NCBI GenBank assembly: GCA_026398255.1
Contig: JAPLTG010000022.1
Span: forward strand, 1 to 64,000
Reading direction: 5' to 3'
Length of the DNA stretch: 64,000 bases
Source of the DNA: Verrucomicrobiota bacterium
GTDB lineage: Bacteria > Verrucomicrobiota > Verrucomicrobiia > Chthoniobacterales > Terrimicrobiaceae
A model generated the notes under the pieces. It saw only the letters and a program-made list of their open reading frames with translations. It did no database searches and was not told the DNA's origin. Positions 8,668 to 18,971 of the stretch are shown in pieces (the first letter of the stretch is position 1; every line of letters begins with the position of its first letter). A program made the position numbers and the translations under genes.

Positions 8668-9366
8668 TTACCCTCCCCAGCGGCTGCCTTGGGAGAGGCC
8701 GGGGACCCAGTTGCGGAGGTGTCCATAGGCATAATCCGTCTTGCCGATCGCTCCGATCATCTTCTTGCCGGTGGCGCGGCGCCATTTCTTGGTCATGCTC
8801 TCGCCCGAGTGGCAGCCCCAGCTTTTGATGAAGGCGTCGCGGGTGAAAATCCCGCGCTGGATGCGGCTCAGTTCGCTCTCGTGGAGCCAGCTTTTGGACC
8901 CGCTATCGATCTCATTGCTGTAGTCGAACATGAAACAAGCACGGTTCGAGTGGCCGTAGAATTCGAAATTGGCGATTTTCACACGGTCGCGGGGTTTTCC
9001 CTGGTTGAGGTAGTCGATGACCTCTTGACCTTGATCGAACCAGATTAAATCAACCCCGTATTTATCGCGCACCGAGACGATGTTTCCAATGATGTCGCTC
9101 TTGTCCTGGCGCACGGCCCGGCGCTGGTAGCTGGGGCGGTGGACGAGCCAGGTGATCTTGGCGCCGGGGGTTTTCTTTTGGATTTCCTGAATGCGCACGC
9201 GGGCCGACCGGATGAAATTCCCCCACCAGCGATCGTGCGGCTCGGCTTTGTATTTCTCCCACTCCTCAAGCGACGGCCCGCCGCTGAGCAAAATGTATTC
9301 CCGCTCGACCTCTGCCCGAACGACTGAAAACCCCAAGAGAAAAACCGCGACCAGCCAAAATTTCAT
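8668..9366 (-). CDS. Secreted protein with caspase-like His/Cys motifs
   Basis: The likely start is ATG 9366, which gives 232 residues beginning with a signal peptide (MKFWLVAVFLLGFSVVRA). A longer reading from 9462 adds a basic stretch without features. The mature part has a hydrophobic strand ending in FEFYGHSNRACF, and later FIKSWGCHSGESM. A histidine after a beta strand (GHS) and a cysteine after a second strand (GCHSG) are arranged as in caspase/CHAT-fold cysteine proteases. I infer this only from motif order; no named family was recognised. The gene is divergent from yajC. It could alternatively be a non-enzymatic envelope protein. Confidence 0.55.
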   Translation of the reverse strand: MKFWLVAVFLLGFSVVRAEVEREYILLSGGPSLEEWEKYKAEPHDRWWGNFIRSARVRIQEIQKKTPGAKITWLVHRPSYQRRAVRQDKSDIIGNIVSVRDKYGVDLIWFDQGQEVIDYLNQGKPRDRVKIANFEFYGHSNRACFMFDYSNEIDSGSKSWLHESELSRIQRGIFTRDAFIKSWGCHSGESMTKKWRRATGKKMIGAIGKTDYAYGHLRNWVPGLSQGSRWGG

Positions 9367-9464
9367 GCCGCCATCAATCGACACGATGGGCCGAAGGGCA
9401 AGCCGAAAGCGCGGCGATCGGTCTTGCCAAGAGGTTCCGCGCCGATAGTCTCCACGGCTCATTT

Positions 9465-9806
9465 ATGAACACAGCCAATCTCCTTCTTTTAGCCCAAGCC
9501 GCCGCTCCCGCAGGTGCTCCACAGCAACCGAACATCTTCATGTCGATGATGCCGTTGATTTTCATCTTCATCATCTTCTACTTCCTCCTCATACGTCCTC
9601 AACAGAGGAAAGCCAAGGACCACGCGAAGCTCGTCTCGGCGCTGAAAACCGGCGACTCTGTAGTGACCAATGCCGGCATCCATGGCGTGATTTCGAATGT
9701 GAAGGACAAGACCGTCATCGTGAAAATCGCCGACAATGTGAAGGTCGAGTTCGACCGTGCGGCCATCGTCACGATCGAGGCATCCTCCAGCGAAAACGCT
9801 GCCTGA
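9465..9806 (+). CDS. yajC: Preprotein translocase subunit YajC
   Basis: A 113-residue protein with one membrane span (IFIFIIFYFLLIRPQQ) followed by the family hallmark RPQQRKAKDH and a small cytoplasmic domain (GDSVVTNAGIHGVI, VEFDRAAIV). YajC associates with SecDF at the Sec translocon. It precedes secDF by 40 bases, the classic yajC-secD-secF order. The first 26 residues are Ala/Pro-rich. Confidence 0.95.
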   Translation: MNTANLLLLAQAAAPAGAPQQPNIFMSMMPLIFIFIIFYFLLIRPQQRKAKDHAKLVSALKTGDSVVTNAGIHGVISNVKDKTVIVKIADNVKVEFDRAAIVTIEASSSENAA

Positions 9807-9846
9807 TTTCAGGCCCGGCATTTTTTAAGATCAACCCAATCCCACC

Positions 9847-11838
9847 ATGTCACCCGCGCTGACTTTTGCTTTCGGCCTGCTTTTGCTCGTCCTTTTCGGC
9901 TGGTATTTTGCCAGCGACCTCCCGGCGAGGAAACGCTGGCTCGGCCTGGTGCTCACGGTTTTGCTCGCAGCATTTTGCATCGAGCAGATCGTTCCTCCAG
10001 ACAAAAAAATCCGCCTGGGATTGGATTTGCAGGGCGGCACTTCGTTCCTGATCCGATTGGTGCCTCCGACAGAAAATGGCATCACCCCAGACCTGCTGGA
10101 GCAGGCCGTGGAAGTCATCCGCAAGCGCGTGGATCAATACGGAGTCAGCGAGCCGGTCATCACCCCGCAAGGGCGTGATCGGATTTTGGTGCAGATCGCC
10201 GGCCTCGACACGAAGCAGACCGAGGACGCCAAGAGCCAGCTCCAACGCGTGGCAAAACTCGAGTTTTCGATCGTAGATGATGGAGGCTCCGCCCGCCTCG
10301 ACCGCATCAAAAATGGCGAGGAAATCATGGATCCCTCGCTGGTCATCATGCCGATGACGGCCGGAGAAAATAAAACCGAGACCGTGGACATTCTCGTGAA
10401 GCGCCGCCCAGCCCTCACCGGTGAGTCGGTGACACGCGCCTTCGCTTATTTCGACCAACAGGGCTATGGAGTCTCTCTCGAACTCGATGCCGAGGGCGCT
10501 ACGATTTTCGACGAGGTGGCCCGCCAAAACAAAGGCCGCCAGATGGCCATCATTCTCGACGGGGAGGTCATCTCGGCACCCGTGCTCCAAAGCGACTACT
10601 ACGGCGGCCGCGCACAAATCACAGGGAATTTCGATGACAAGGAGGCCCGCGATCTCTCAAGCGCCCTCGAAAATCCGCTCCGTGTGCCAGTTCAAATCGA
10701 AGAAACCCGCAGCGTTTCGCCCACACTCGGAGCCGACTCGATCAAGAGCGGCGTGCTGGCCGGCATCTCCGGTCTCGTGCTGGTGATGATCTTCACCATG
10801 CTTTACTACCGCTTCGTCGGCCTTGTGGCCGTAGTCGGGCTTTTGCTGAACATGGTTTTGCTCTTCGGAGCGATGGCGATGTTCAACTTCACGCTGACCC
10901 TCCCCGGTATCGCCGGCATCATTCTGACGATTGGCATGGCGGTGGACGCGAATGTGCTCATCTACGAACGCCTCCGTGAGGAACTCCAAGCCGGAAAATC
11001 CCTCACCGCGGCCCTCACGGGAGCCTACGACAAGGCCTTCAGCGCCATTTTTGATGCGAATATCACCACGCTCATCACGGCGCTCATTCTCTTCTGGCAG
11101 GCTACCGGATCCGTGAAGGGTTTCGCCGTCACGCTGATTGTCGGCATCATTGCGTCGATGTTCTCGGCGCTGCTTTTCACCCGCACCGCCTTCCGCTGGC
11201 TTGTCGATAAATTCAGCCTCACCAAGGTCACCATGCTGAACCTCGTTCCTTCGAAAAAATTCGACTTCCTCGGCAAGCGCCACCTCGCCGCCGGCCTCTC
11301 GATTCTTTTGATTGTCGGGTCCGTGGCGGTTTTCGCCATTCGTGGAGAGAAAAACCTCGGCATCGACTTTCGCGGCGGCGATCTCGTGATCCTCGACTCC
11401 GCTCAACCACTCACGATCGCCGAAGCCCGAAGCGCGATCAAAGACCCCGGAGTGGTCATTCAATACGAGCGCGAGGGAACCCGCGAACTCCTCACCCTGC
11501 GTGGCCCGCAAGGCTCCTCGCCCGCTCTCGTGCAGGAACTCCAAGCCGCCTATCCCGACAAGGGAATCTCGGTCATTGGCCAAGACACGGTCGGCCCACA
11601 AATCGGAAAGGAATTCGCCAAAAGCGCGATGCTGGCCCTCGGCCTCGGCATGCTCGGTATTCTTTTCTATGTCACACTTCGCTTCGAATTTTCCTTCGCC
11701 ATCGGCGCGGTTGTGGCACGATGTCCTTATCACGCTGGGCATTTTCTCCCTGATCGGTGGCGAACTTTCCCTCGTCATGGTCGGTGCAATTCTCACGATT
11801 GCCGGATATTCCATCAACGACACGATTGTGGTCTTTGA
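9847..11838 (+). CDS. secDF: SecDF protein-export fusion; frame intact to about 11710
   Basis: A fused SecD-SecF, the proton-driven factor that helps complete protein export across the inner membrane. The SecD half has LDLQGGTSFLIRL, the P1 head (MAIILDGEVISAP) and the membrane block (LLLNMVLLFGAMAMFN, GMAVDANVLIYERLREE). The SecF half starts near residue 475 with NLGIDFRGGDLVI and continues to LRFEFSFAIGAVVA. After that the frame turns into an unrelated tail that ends at 11838. The real continuation (LWHDVLITLGIFSL) is in the +1 frame from 11711. An 8-base deletion between two TGTGG copies would explain the shift. The gene is either broken or carries a sequence error. Confidence 0.9.
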   Translation: MSPALTFAFGLLLLVLFGWYFASDLPARKRWLGLVLTVLLAAFCIEQIVPPDKKIRLGLDLQGGTSFLIRLVPPTENGITPDLLEQAVEVIRKRVDQYGVSEPVITPQGRDRILVQIAGLDTKQTEDAKSQLQRVAKLEFSIVDDGGSARLDRIKNGEEIMDPSLVIMPMTAGENKTETVDILVKRRPALTGESVTRAFAYFDQQGYGVSLELDAEGATIFDEVARQNKGRQMAIILDGEVISAPVLQSDYYGGRAQITGNFDDKEARDLSSALENPLRVPVQIEETRSVSPTLGADSIKSGVLAGISGLVLVMIFTMLYYRFVGLVAVVGLLLNMVLLFGAMAMFNFTLTLPGIAGIILTIGMAVDANVLIYERLREELQAGKSLTAALTGAYDKAFSAIFDANITTLITALILFWQATGSVKGFAVTLIVGIIASMFSALLFTRTAFRWLVDKFSLTKVTMLNLVPSKKFDFLGKRHLAAGLSILLIVGSVAVFAIRGEKNLGIDFRGGDLVILDSAQPLTIAEARSAIKDPGVVIQYEREGTRELLTLRGPQGSSPALVQELQAAYPDKGISVIGQDTVGPQIGKEFAKSAMLALGLGMLGILFYVTLRFEFSFAIGAVVARCPYHAGHFLPDRWRTFPRHGRCNSHDCRIFHQRHDCGL

Positions 11839-12145
11839 CCGCATCCGCGAAGGCCTCAAGCACGGCGAGCGGGGAAGCATTCAGTCACTCATGAACACGA
11901 GCATCAATGAAACGCTGAGCCGCACGATCCTCACTGGAGGAACCACGCTTCTCTCCGTGGGGGCGCTGTATTTCTTCGGGGGCGCGGTTCTGCGCGACTT
12001 CTCTTTTGCGATTCTCATGGGCATCGCGATCGGCACCTACTCCTCGATCTTCGTCGCCGCCCCGGTGGTTCTCTGGGCCTCGCGGATTCGTGGAAAGAGC
12101 GTCCGCCGCGAAGTGCTCGAAACCGAGGCTCTCAAGAAAGCCTGA
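11711..12145 (+). pseudogene. secDF: C-terminal SecF portion in a shifted frame
   Basis: These 144 codons are the missing end of the SecDF protein. They contain the last membrane spans of SecF, with LWHDVLITLG, SINDTIVVFDRIREGL and TLSRTILTGGTTLL. They have no start of their own that would make a sensible protein. Codon use and conservation look normal, so loss of function is recent or only apparent. The stop lies 11 bases from the convergent PP2C gene. Confidence 0.85.
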
Positions 12146-12156
12146 TCTACCCCACC

Positions 12157-12993
12157 CTATTTGGCTGACGGATCGAGGACATCGATCACCATCGCCGTGG
12201 CGTTGTCCCGTCCCGAAGCCTCTATCGCGAGGCGAACGATGTTTTTACCAGGGTCGTCCTGCGACGCACGGAGAAACTCCTCGAGCCGCTCATCGTAAAG
12301 CCCGTCAGTGACGCCATCGGTGCAAAGCAGAAACCGGTCGCCCGGCTGCAAGGCCACAGCCCCGACCTGAGGTTCGGCAAATTGGTGCCCTCCCCCCAGC
12401 GATTTCTGCAGCACATTGCGACGCGGGTGGGTTTTCGCCTCCCGCTCGTTGATTTTCCCGCTTCGTTGAAGCCAGGCGACATAGGTGTCATCCTCCGTGA
12501 TCTGCGTCATCGGCCCATTTTTCGGAAGCCTGTAAAGCCGGCTGTCCCCAACATGGGCGAAATACATCCAGTGCGGCGTGAACCAACACAGGCTGAGCGT
12601 GGCGCCCATGTCGCGGCACTCCTCGTAGCTCGATCCCAAATACTCGAGAGCCCGGTGGATCTCGGCAAAGATGTCGCGCAAGACGGCCTCGAAAGTGGAC
12701 GAGCACTCATCGGATGTGCGTTCAAAAAAAGGCGGCAGGAATTTGGTGATTTTTTCCACCGCGATCTTGCTCGCGAACTCCCCCGCCATCGCGCCGCCCA
12801 TCCCGTCACTGACAGCAAAAACGAAATCCGCCCCGGCCGAATCCGACTCCCCGATTTTCCCGAGGTATCGTGCCCCGCTGGCGTCGATTAAGAGCCCAAG
12901 AAAGGAATCCTCGTTGTTTTTTCGAACCTTCCCGCAATCCGTGTGTCCGCTCCAAGACAGGGCGGAGGCGAGTGGCATTTTCTGTTTTTTCAT
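12157..12993 (-). CDS. PP2C-family serine/threonine protein phosphatase
   Basis: A 278-residue PPM/PP2C phosphatase, predicted to be cytoplasmic. The metal-binding motifs are in order: SGHTDCGKVRKNNEDSF near the N-terminus, VSDGMGGAMAGEFAS, LCTDGVTDGL and GRDNATAMVIDV near the C-terminus. These enzymes remove phosphate from Ser/Thr in a Mn/Mg-dependent reaction. Its ATG overlaps the TGA of the upstream kinase-like gene by 4 bases, so the two are translationally coupled. That makes the kinase-like protein or its targets plausible substrates. Confidence 0.92.
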   Translation of the reverse strand: MKKQKMPLASALSWSGHTDCGKVRKNNEDSFLGLLIDASGARYLGKIGESDSAGADFVFAVSDGMGGAMAGEFASKIAVEKITKFLPPFFERTSDECSSTFEAVLRDIFAEIHRALEYLGSSYEECRDMGATLSLCWFTPHWMYFAHVGDSRLYRLPKNGPMTQITEDDTYVAWLQRSGKINEREAKTHPRRNVLQKSLGGGHQFAEPQVGAVALQPGDRFLLCTDGVTDGLYDERLEEFLRASQDDPGKNIVRLAIEASGRDNATAMVIDVLDPSAK

Positions 12994-13379
12994 CAGGCGA
13001 CTTTGGGATCCAGGATCGTGGCGAATTCAAAATCAATGAGGCAAAACCGACCATCGGCTCGCCGATAAGTCACGTTCCGCATCTCCGCATCGTCATGCCG
13101 CACTCCGAATTTTTCCAACTCGGCGAACAACTCCTTCAGGCGCTCTTCGTCGAGGTGATCCACCCGCATCCCGCAATTGGATGTCACCATCTGCAAAGTT
13201 TGCGGGTCGTGCTCAAGCAACCGGGGAACAAACGGGCACTTCCGTCGTTCGAGATATTGCAGGACTCTCACCTCGTTCGCAAACCGCTCGTCGGCTTTCG
13301 GGCCACGGAACTGTTTATGCACTCGCCCGTCATAGCCGATCCTCACCGTGGCGCGTAGGGTATCCTTGACCTGATTCAT
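12993..13379 (-). CDS. Minimal protein-kinase-like protein
   Basis: Only 128 residues, yet it shows a compressed kinase fold. A lysine sits in a VHKQF strand (K22), with E36 in a helix. The catalytic-loop-like HDDAEMRN (H95, D97, N102) has the HxDxxxxN spacing of HRDLKPEN, and LIDFEFA has D116 in the DFG position. This resembles the small RIO/Kdo-kinase-like group rather than full Hanks kinases, and most of the C-lobe is missing. It is directly coupled to the PP2C gene downstream. Whether it is active is unknown; a kinase-like binding protein is possible. Confidence 0.6.
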   Translation of the reverse strand: MNQVKDTLRATVRIGYDGRVHKQFRGPKADERFANEVRVLQYLERRKCPFVPRLLEHDPQTLQMVTSNCGMRVDHLDEERLKELFAELEKFGVRHDDAEMRNVTYRRADGRFCLIDFEFATILDPKVA

Positions 13380-13495
13380 GGATGGATCGTTCAGCGAATG
13401 CCCCCGTCTGGCAAGCGGTATGACCCCTTGGAAAATATTTCATGCGCTCGCTTCGAAACCATTGCCCGTCCTCGGGAAAGGTGCTAAGCGATTCG

Positions 13496-13783
13496 ATGAT
13501 GAAGCCCCCCGAGCCTAACAAGGACGCTTTTCCTCGTTCTAATACCTTGGAAAGCTTGAGCGAACTGTTCCCGCTCAAGCCGGTGCTCATGCTCATCGGA
13601 ACCGTCGTATTGCTTACTGGCGGCTACTATTTTTCCCTGTTTGCGGTTCACGGCTTCGATCCAGACTTTCTACAAATCAACAAATGCGTGGAGTCCGGCG
13701 GTCGGTGGAACTCGAAATTGCGGATTTGCGAACAGCTTCCCGGCACCTACATTCCGCCGGAACCCGTTTCGCTCGATTACTAA
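13496..13783 (+). CDS. Hypothetical small membrane protein
   Basis: A small protein of 95 residues from ATG 13496 (or one fewer from ATG 13499); a longer frame from 13442 is possible. It has one strong membrane span (PVLMLIGTVVLLTGGYYFSLF) preceded by a charged stretch, then a short outer domain with two cysteines (NKCVESGGRWNSKLRICEQ) that could form a disulfide. It precedes the NtrC-type regulator by 46 bases. The family is not recognised. Confidence 0.5.
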   Translation: MMKPPEPNKDAFPRSNTLESLSELFPLKPVLMLIGTVVLLTGGYYFSLFAVHGFDPDFLQINKCVESGGRWNSKLRICEQLPGTYIPPEPVSLDY

Positions 13784-13829
13784 CCGCTTTTCCATTTCCC
13801 GGCCCTCGTGTGCCGGATGAAGAGACAAA

Positions 13830-15197
<1,368 letters not shown>

Positions 15198-15202
15198 ATC
15201 GA

Positions 15203-17212
15203 ATGTCGGAATCTCCAAACACCGAGGAAATCGCCGAAACTCCGGCCCCGCCCAAAAAAAGAGGTCGCCCCCCCAAGGCCAAGCCACCCGCCGAGAATAC
15301 CAAGAAACCTCGCACCAAAAAAACAGCCAAACCAGCCCCCCCCCTCCCGGCGCCGACAGTCAAAAAACGAGGACGAAAGCCCGCTGCCGCGCCGATCGAG
15401 ACTCCACCGGAGCCAATTCCTGAAAACGCTCCCGAGCCAATTCTCGAAACCGCTCCCAACCCGCCGCCAAATCCCGAGCCCGAGCCAGAAAAACCAAAAC
15501 GATCCGAACGGCTGCGTGACTTCGCGGCGAATCTCTCGAAAATTACCTCCCTACCGGCGGTCCGCTGGATCGCTGTCGTCGCCTTGGTAGCGACCTTGGC
15601 TTGCCTCTATCTCTTCGTCCAATTTCGCGGCCTCTCCTCTCCGACCGCCATGGATCAAGCCCAAATCGCCCGCGCCCTCGCCGCCGGCCAAGGGTTTTCC
15701 ACCAATTACCTCCGCCCATTCGCCATCCGCCAGCTCGAGCAAGCCGGCAAGCCAGTTCCAACCCACAAATTCCCGGATTTCTTCCAGTCCCCCCTCAATC
15801 CCCTGGCCAACGCCCTGCCTCTGAAAATCGTCCAATCCCAGTGGAAACTCGGCCCGCTCGATGTCGTTTACATCGCCGACCGGATGATCGCCGGCACCGC
15901 GATCCTCTCCTTTCTGATTTCCGTGGGAGTCTGGTTCCTCATCGCGCGGCGGCTTTTCGACCCCAAACTCGCCGCGCTCGGCTGCACGATGATTCTGCTC
16001 ACCGATCTCTTCTGGGAGTTTTCTCTCTCGGGCCTGCCGCAGATGTTGATGTTGCTGATTTTTTCCGGCGTGTGCTGGACGACCCTCCGGGCTTTGGAAA
16101 AACATTCTGATCGCCGAGTCGGTGCGATGTGGGCTTTGACGACGGGAATCCTCTTCGGCCTCCTGATTCTTGCCCACGGCGCGGCGACTTGGATTTTTCT
16201 GAGCTGGCTGGTTTTCGCCGGCATGGTTTTTCGGCCACGCGGGATCGCCGTCCTCGCCGCATTGGCCGGCGCTCTGATCGTCGTCGCCCCTTGGCTGTGG
16301 CGAAATCACGAGGTCTGCGGCAATCCCCTCGGCATCGCCGGCTACGAATTGCTGGCACCTGCCCTGGAATCCGAATCCGGCTATCTTCGCTCGCTGACGG
16401 ATACGCCGACTTTCGACGCCACGCGCACCCTCAACCGCCTCACCACCGCCCTAGGAATCCATACCGGCCAAATCCTCTCCTTTCTCGGGATGAATCTGCT
16501 GGCGCTCATGTTTTTTGCATCCCTCCTTCACAAATTCCAACCCCCATCCACCGAGCTTTTCCGCCGCGCCGTTCTGCTCATGTGGTTTGGCGCGTGGCTC
16601 GGCATGGCTCTCTGCGGAGTCGATGGCCCGATCCACTCGAACCAACTCCATGTTCTCTTCCTGCCCGTTTTTATTTTCTTCGGACTCGCATTCGTCCTCG
16701 AACTTTGGAGCCGTCTTGGAATTTCCACCCCATCCCTTCGCACCGCATTCCTGATTTTTTTGATTCTGATCTCGGCGCTCCCGCTCCTCTCCCGCCTGGT
16801 TTCCAAGCCCGTAGCCGCAATCCAGTGGCCACCGTATGTGCCTCCATTCATCGCGATCTTGGGAGAGTGGTTTGAAAAAAACGAAATCATCGCCTCGGAC
16901 ATGCCTTGGGCTGTGGCTTGGTATGCGGACCGCCACTCGATCCTGCTTCCAAAGACGATGAAGGATTTCACCCGCATCAGTGACTTTCGGCTCCTCGGGG
17001 AATCCATTTCCGGCATTTACCTCACCCCGGTCACCGGCAATCGCCGACTCTTCTCCGAGATCTACAAAGGCCCCTACGATGATTGGGTGCTGCTCATCGA
17101 GCGTCCGCCGCCAGATCCTCTCCAATTCGCCCTTCCCTTTTTCACCCCGCTGCCGATCGATGGCGAATGCATCCTTTATGCCGATCGCGACCGCTGGTCC
17201 CGCCGGGAGTAG
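15203..17212 (+). CDS. Membrane glycosyltransferase-like protein with AT-hook-like N-terminus
   Basis: From ATG 15203 the protein has 669 residues; the longer frame from 15041 overlaps the regulator. The first 110 residues are Pro/Lys-rich with two AT-hook-like motifs (KKRGRPPK, VKKRGRKPA) and a run of Pro-Glu repeats. About ten membrane spans follow, with the charged first loop seen in GT-C/PMT-type enzymes (AMDQAQIARALAAGQGFSTN). Such enzymes move sugars from lipid carriers at the membrane. The last 130 residues form a soluble C-terminal domain. The substrate is unknown. rlmN follows after 5 bases. Confidence 0.7.
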   Translation: MSESPNTEEIAETPAPPKKRGRPPKAKPPAENTKKPRTKKTAKPAPPLPAPTVKKRGRKPAAAPIETPPEPIPENAPEPILETAPNPPPNPEPEPEKPKRSERLRDFAANLSKITSLPAVRWIAVVALVATLACLYLFVQFRGLSSPTAMDQAQIARALAAGQGFSTNYLRPFAIRQLEQAGKPVPTHKFPDFFQSPLNPLANALPLKIVQSQWKLGPLDVVYIADRMIAGTAILSFLISVGVWFLIARRLFDPKLAALGCTMILLTDLFWEFSLSGLPQMLMLLIFSGVCWTTLRALEKHSDRRVGAMWALTTGILFGLLILAHGAATWIFLSWLVFAGMVFRPRGIAVLAALAGALIVVAPWLWRNHEVCGNPLGIAGYELLAPALESESGYLRSLTDTPTFDATRTLNRLTTALGIHTGQILSFLGMNLLALMFFASLLHKFQPPSTELFRRAVLLMWFGAWLGMALCGVDGPIHSNQLHVLFLPVFIFFGLAFVLELWSRLGISTPSLRTAFLIFLILISALPLLSRLVSKPVAAIQWPPYVPPFIAILGEWFEKNEIIASDMPWAVAWYADRHSILLPKTMKDFTRISDFRLLGESISGIYLTPVTGNRRLFSEIYKGPYDDWVLLIERPPPDPLQFALPFFTPLPIDGECILYADRDRWSRRE

Positions 17213-17217
17213 TTTTT

Positions 17218-18288
17218 ATGGACGCCCTATCACTCACCAAAACCGAATGGGAGGCCCGCATGCAGGAATTGGGCCAACCCACCTACCGCGCCGGCCAAGT
17301 GCTCGACTGGCTTTTTCGCCGCCGCGTGCGGGATTGGACTGACATGTCGAACCTTCCAGCCAGCATTCGCCAAAACCTCGCCGACAATTTCCCAACCCGG
17401 CGCCTCGAAAAAGTCCGCGAAACCGGATCCAAAGACACCACGCGCAAATTCCTCTTTCGACTCGCCGACGGCCAACTCATCGAAAGCGTCCTGATCCCCG
17501 CCTCCCCGGCTCTTTACGGCGAAGCCTCGGACCGCCGCACGATTTGCATCTCCAGCCAGGTTGGTTGCGCCTACGGATGCAAATTTTGCGCCAGCGGGCT
17601 CGATGGTTGGAAACGAAACCTCACCGCCGCCGAGATTGTGGACCAGTTCCTGCAAGTCGAGGCCGAGAGCGGCGAGAAGATCAACAACATCGTCTTCATG
17701 GGCATGGGAGAGCCGATGGCGAACTACGACAATCTCCTTCGTGCAATCTCCATCCTCAACGCCCCGTGGGGAGTCGGCATCGGAGCGCGGCACATGACGG
17801 TTTCGACCTCCGGCCTCGCCCCGCGCATCCGCGACCTCGCCGCCCAACCCCTGCAAGTGCGTCTCGCGATTTCCTTTCACGGCGCCACCGATGAGGTCCG
17901 CGGCCGCATCATGCCGGTGAATAAAAAATACCCGATCGAGGAACTCCTCTCCGCCTGCGAGGAATATGTCGGCATCAAAAAACAGCGGCTCACTTTTGAA
18001 TACATTCTGATCCGCGACATCAACGACTCGCCCGAGCAGGCTCGTCTTCTTGCGCAACAGGCGCGGCGTGTGAATGCCAAGGTGAACCTCATTCCCTACA
18101 ACACCGTGGAGGGACTTGAATGGGATCGACCCGACGAACCGCGCCAAGAGGAGTTTCTCGGCATCCTCCGAAACGCCGGCGCCGAGGCCACCCTCCGCCG
18201 GGAGAAGGGTCACGACATCGCTGCCGCTTGCGGACAACTCCGCCTCCAAGTGGAAAAATCCTTTGCGCCGGGATCGGTCTTGAATTAG
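17218..18288 (+). CDS. rlmN: 23S rRNA (adenine2503-C2)-methyltransferase RlmN
   Basis: A 356-residue radical-SAM enzyme that methylates A2503 of 23S rRNA and A37 of some tRNAs. The cluster motif CAYGCKFC gives C117, C121 and C124 in the CxxxCxxC spacing. The C-terminal catalytic cysteine is C338 (AAACGQLR). ATG 17218 was chosen because the family starts with a short helical domain (TYRAGQVLDWLF); the longer upstream frame overlaps the glycosyltransferase gene. Confidence 0.96.
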   Translation: MDALSLTKTEWEARMQELGQPTYRAGQVLDWLFRRRVRDWTDMSNLPASIRQNLADNFPTRRLEKVRETGSKDTTRKFLFRLADGQLIESVLIPASPALYGEASDRRTICISSQVGCAYGCKFCASGLDGWKRNLTAAEIVDQFLQVEAESGEKINNIVFMGMGEPMANYDNLLRAISILNAPWGVGIGARHMTVSTSGLAPRIRDLAAQPLQVRLAISFHGATDEVRGRIMPVNKKYPIEELLSACEEYVGIKKQRLTFEYILIRDINDSPEQARLLAQQARRVNAKVNLIPYNTVEGLEWDRPDEPRQEEFLGILRNAGAEATLRREKGHDIAAACGQLRLQVEKSFAPGSVLN

Positions 18289-18298
18289 CGGTTCTCCC

Positions 18299-18952
18299 AT
18301 GTCGGACAAAAACGACGATTTTCAGCCCGAGGAAGTTTGGGACGAGTATGTGTGGGAGCGCTTCCTTCAGGAACAGGACCGAAACACCGAAAAATACTTC
18401 CGTCTCCTCGAGACCTACATGGACCACCCGAACCGCGACGAGATCATCGCCGAGGAAATGGGGTGGAGCATTTACGAGGCCTCGGTTGACGACGAGGAAG
18501 AGGACGAAGAACAGGAAACACCCGAATTTATTCTCGATGGCGAGGAGGAGGAAGGCGACGACGAGTTCGAGGAATTCACCCAATCTCCGGTCTACGCCGA
18601 CACGCTTCGCCTGCACAAATGGATCAATCGACTCTTCGATACCCGTGAGGACTTAAGGGAGCACCCGGAAGCCGTCCGCTTTGCCACCCGATCCGCGATC
18701 TGCGGAGCCAAGCTCGCCGCCGCTCTGTGTGGACAAGACCAGACAGAAATCGGAATGACCATCGCCTACCTCAAGCGGGCTTTGAAGGCAGCGAATGACG
18801 CCCTTGAAGCCGCCCAAAACCTCGCCGACTCCGGAACGCTCGACCGCCGACGCGCCAACCATGCGCGGCGTTTGGTTTTTTCGATCCGCAATCGCGTGGT
18901 GGACCACATGCGCGAATTCCGCCGCCTTTGGTCCGAACGCTACGGCAGCTGA
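18299..18952 (+). CDS. Hypothetical acidic protein
   Basis: A 217-residue soluble protein, 10 bases after rlmN. The N-terminal half is strongly acidic (DDEEEDEEQE, GEEEEGDDEFEEF) and tryptophan-containing. The C-terminal half is helical, basic and regular (AIAYLKRALKAANDAL-like helices ending in RRLWSERYGS). I do not recognise the family. Position and spacing suggest co-transcription with rlmN. Confidence 0.6.
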   Translation: MSDKNDDFQPEEVWDEYVWERFLQEQDRNTEKYFRLLETYMDHPNRDEIIAEEMGWSIYEASVDDEEEDEEQETPEFILDGEEEEGDDEFEEFTQSPVYADTLRLHKWINRLFDTREDLREHPEAVRFATRSAICGAKLAAALCGQDQTEIGMTIAYLKRALKAANDALEAAQNLADSGTLDRRRANHARRLVFSIRNRVVDHMREFRRLWSERYGS

Positions 18953-18971
18953 ACGGCCTCAGGTTTTCCGC

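Noticed and set aside
11701-11725. Programmed ribosomal frameshifting in secDF
   Set aside because: No slippery heptamer is present, and a simple shift would still leave the conserved segment two or three residues short. A deletion between TGTGG repeats explains it better.
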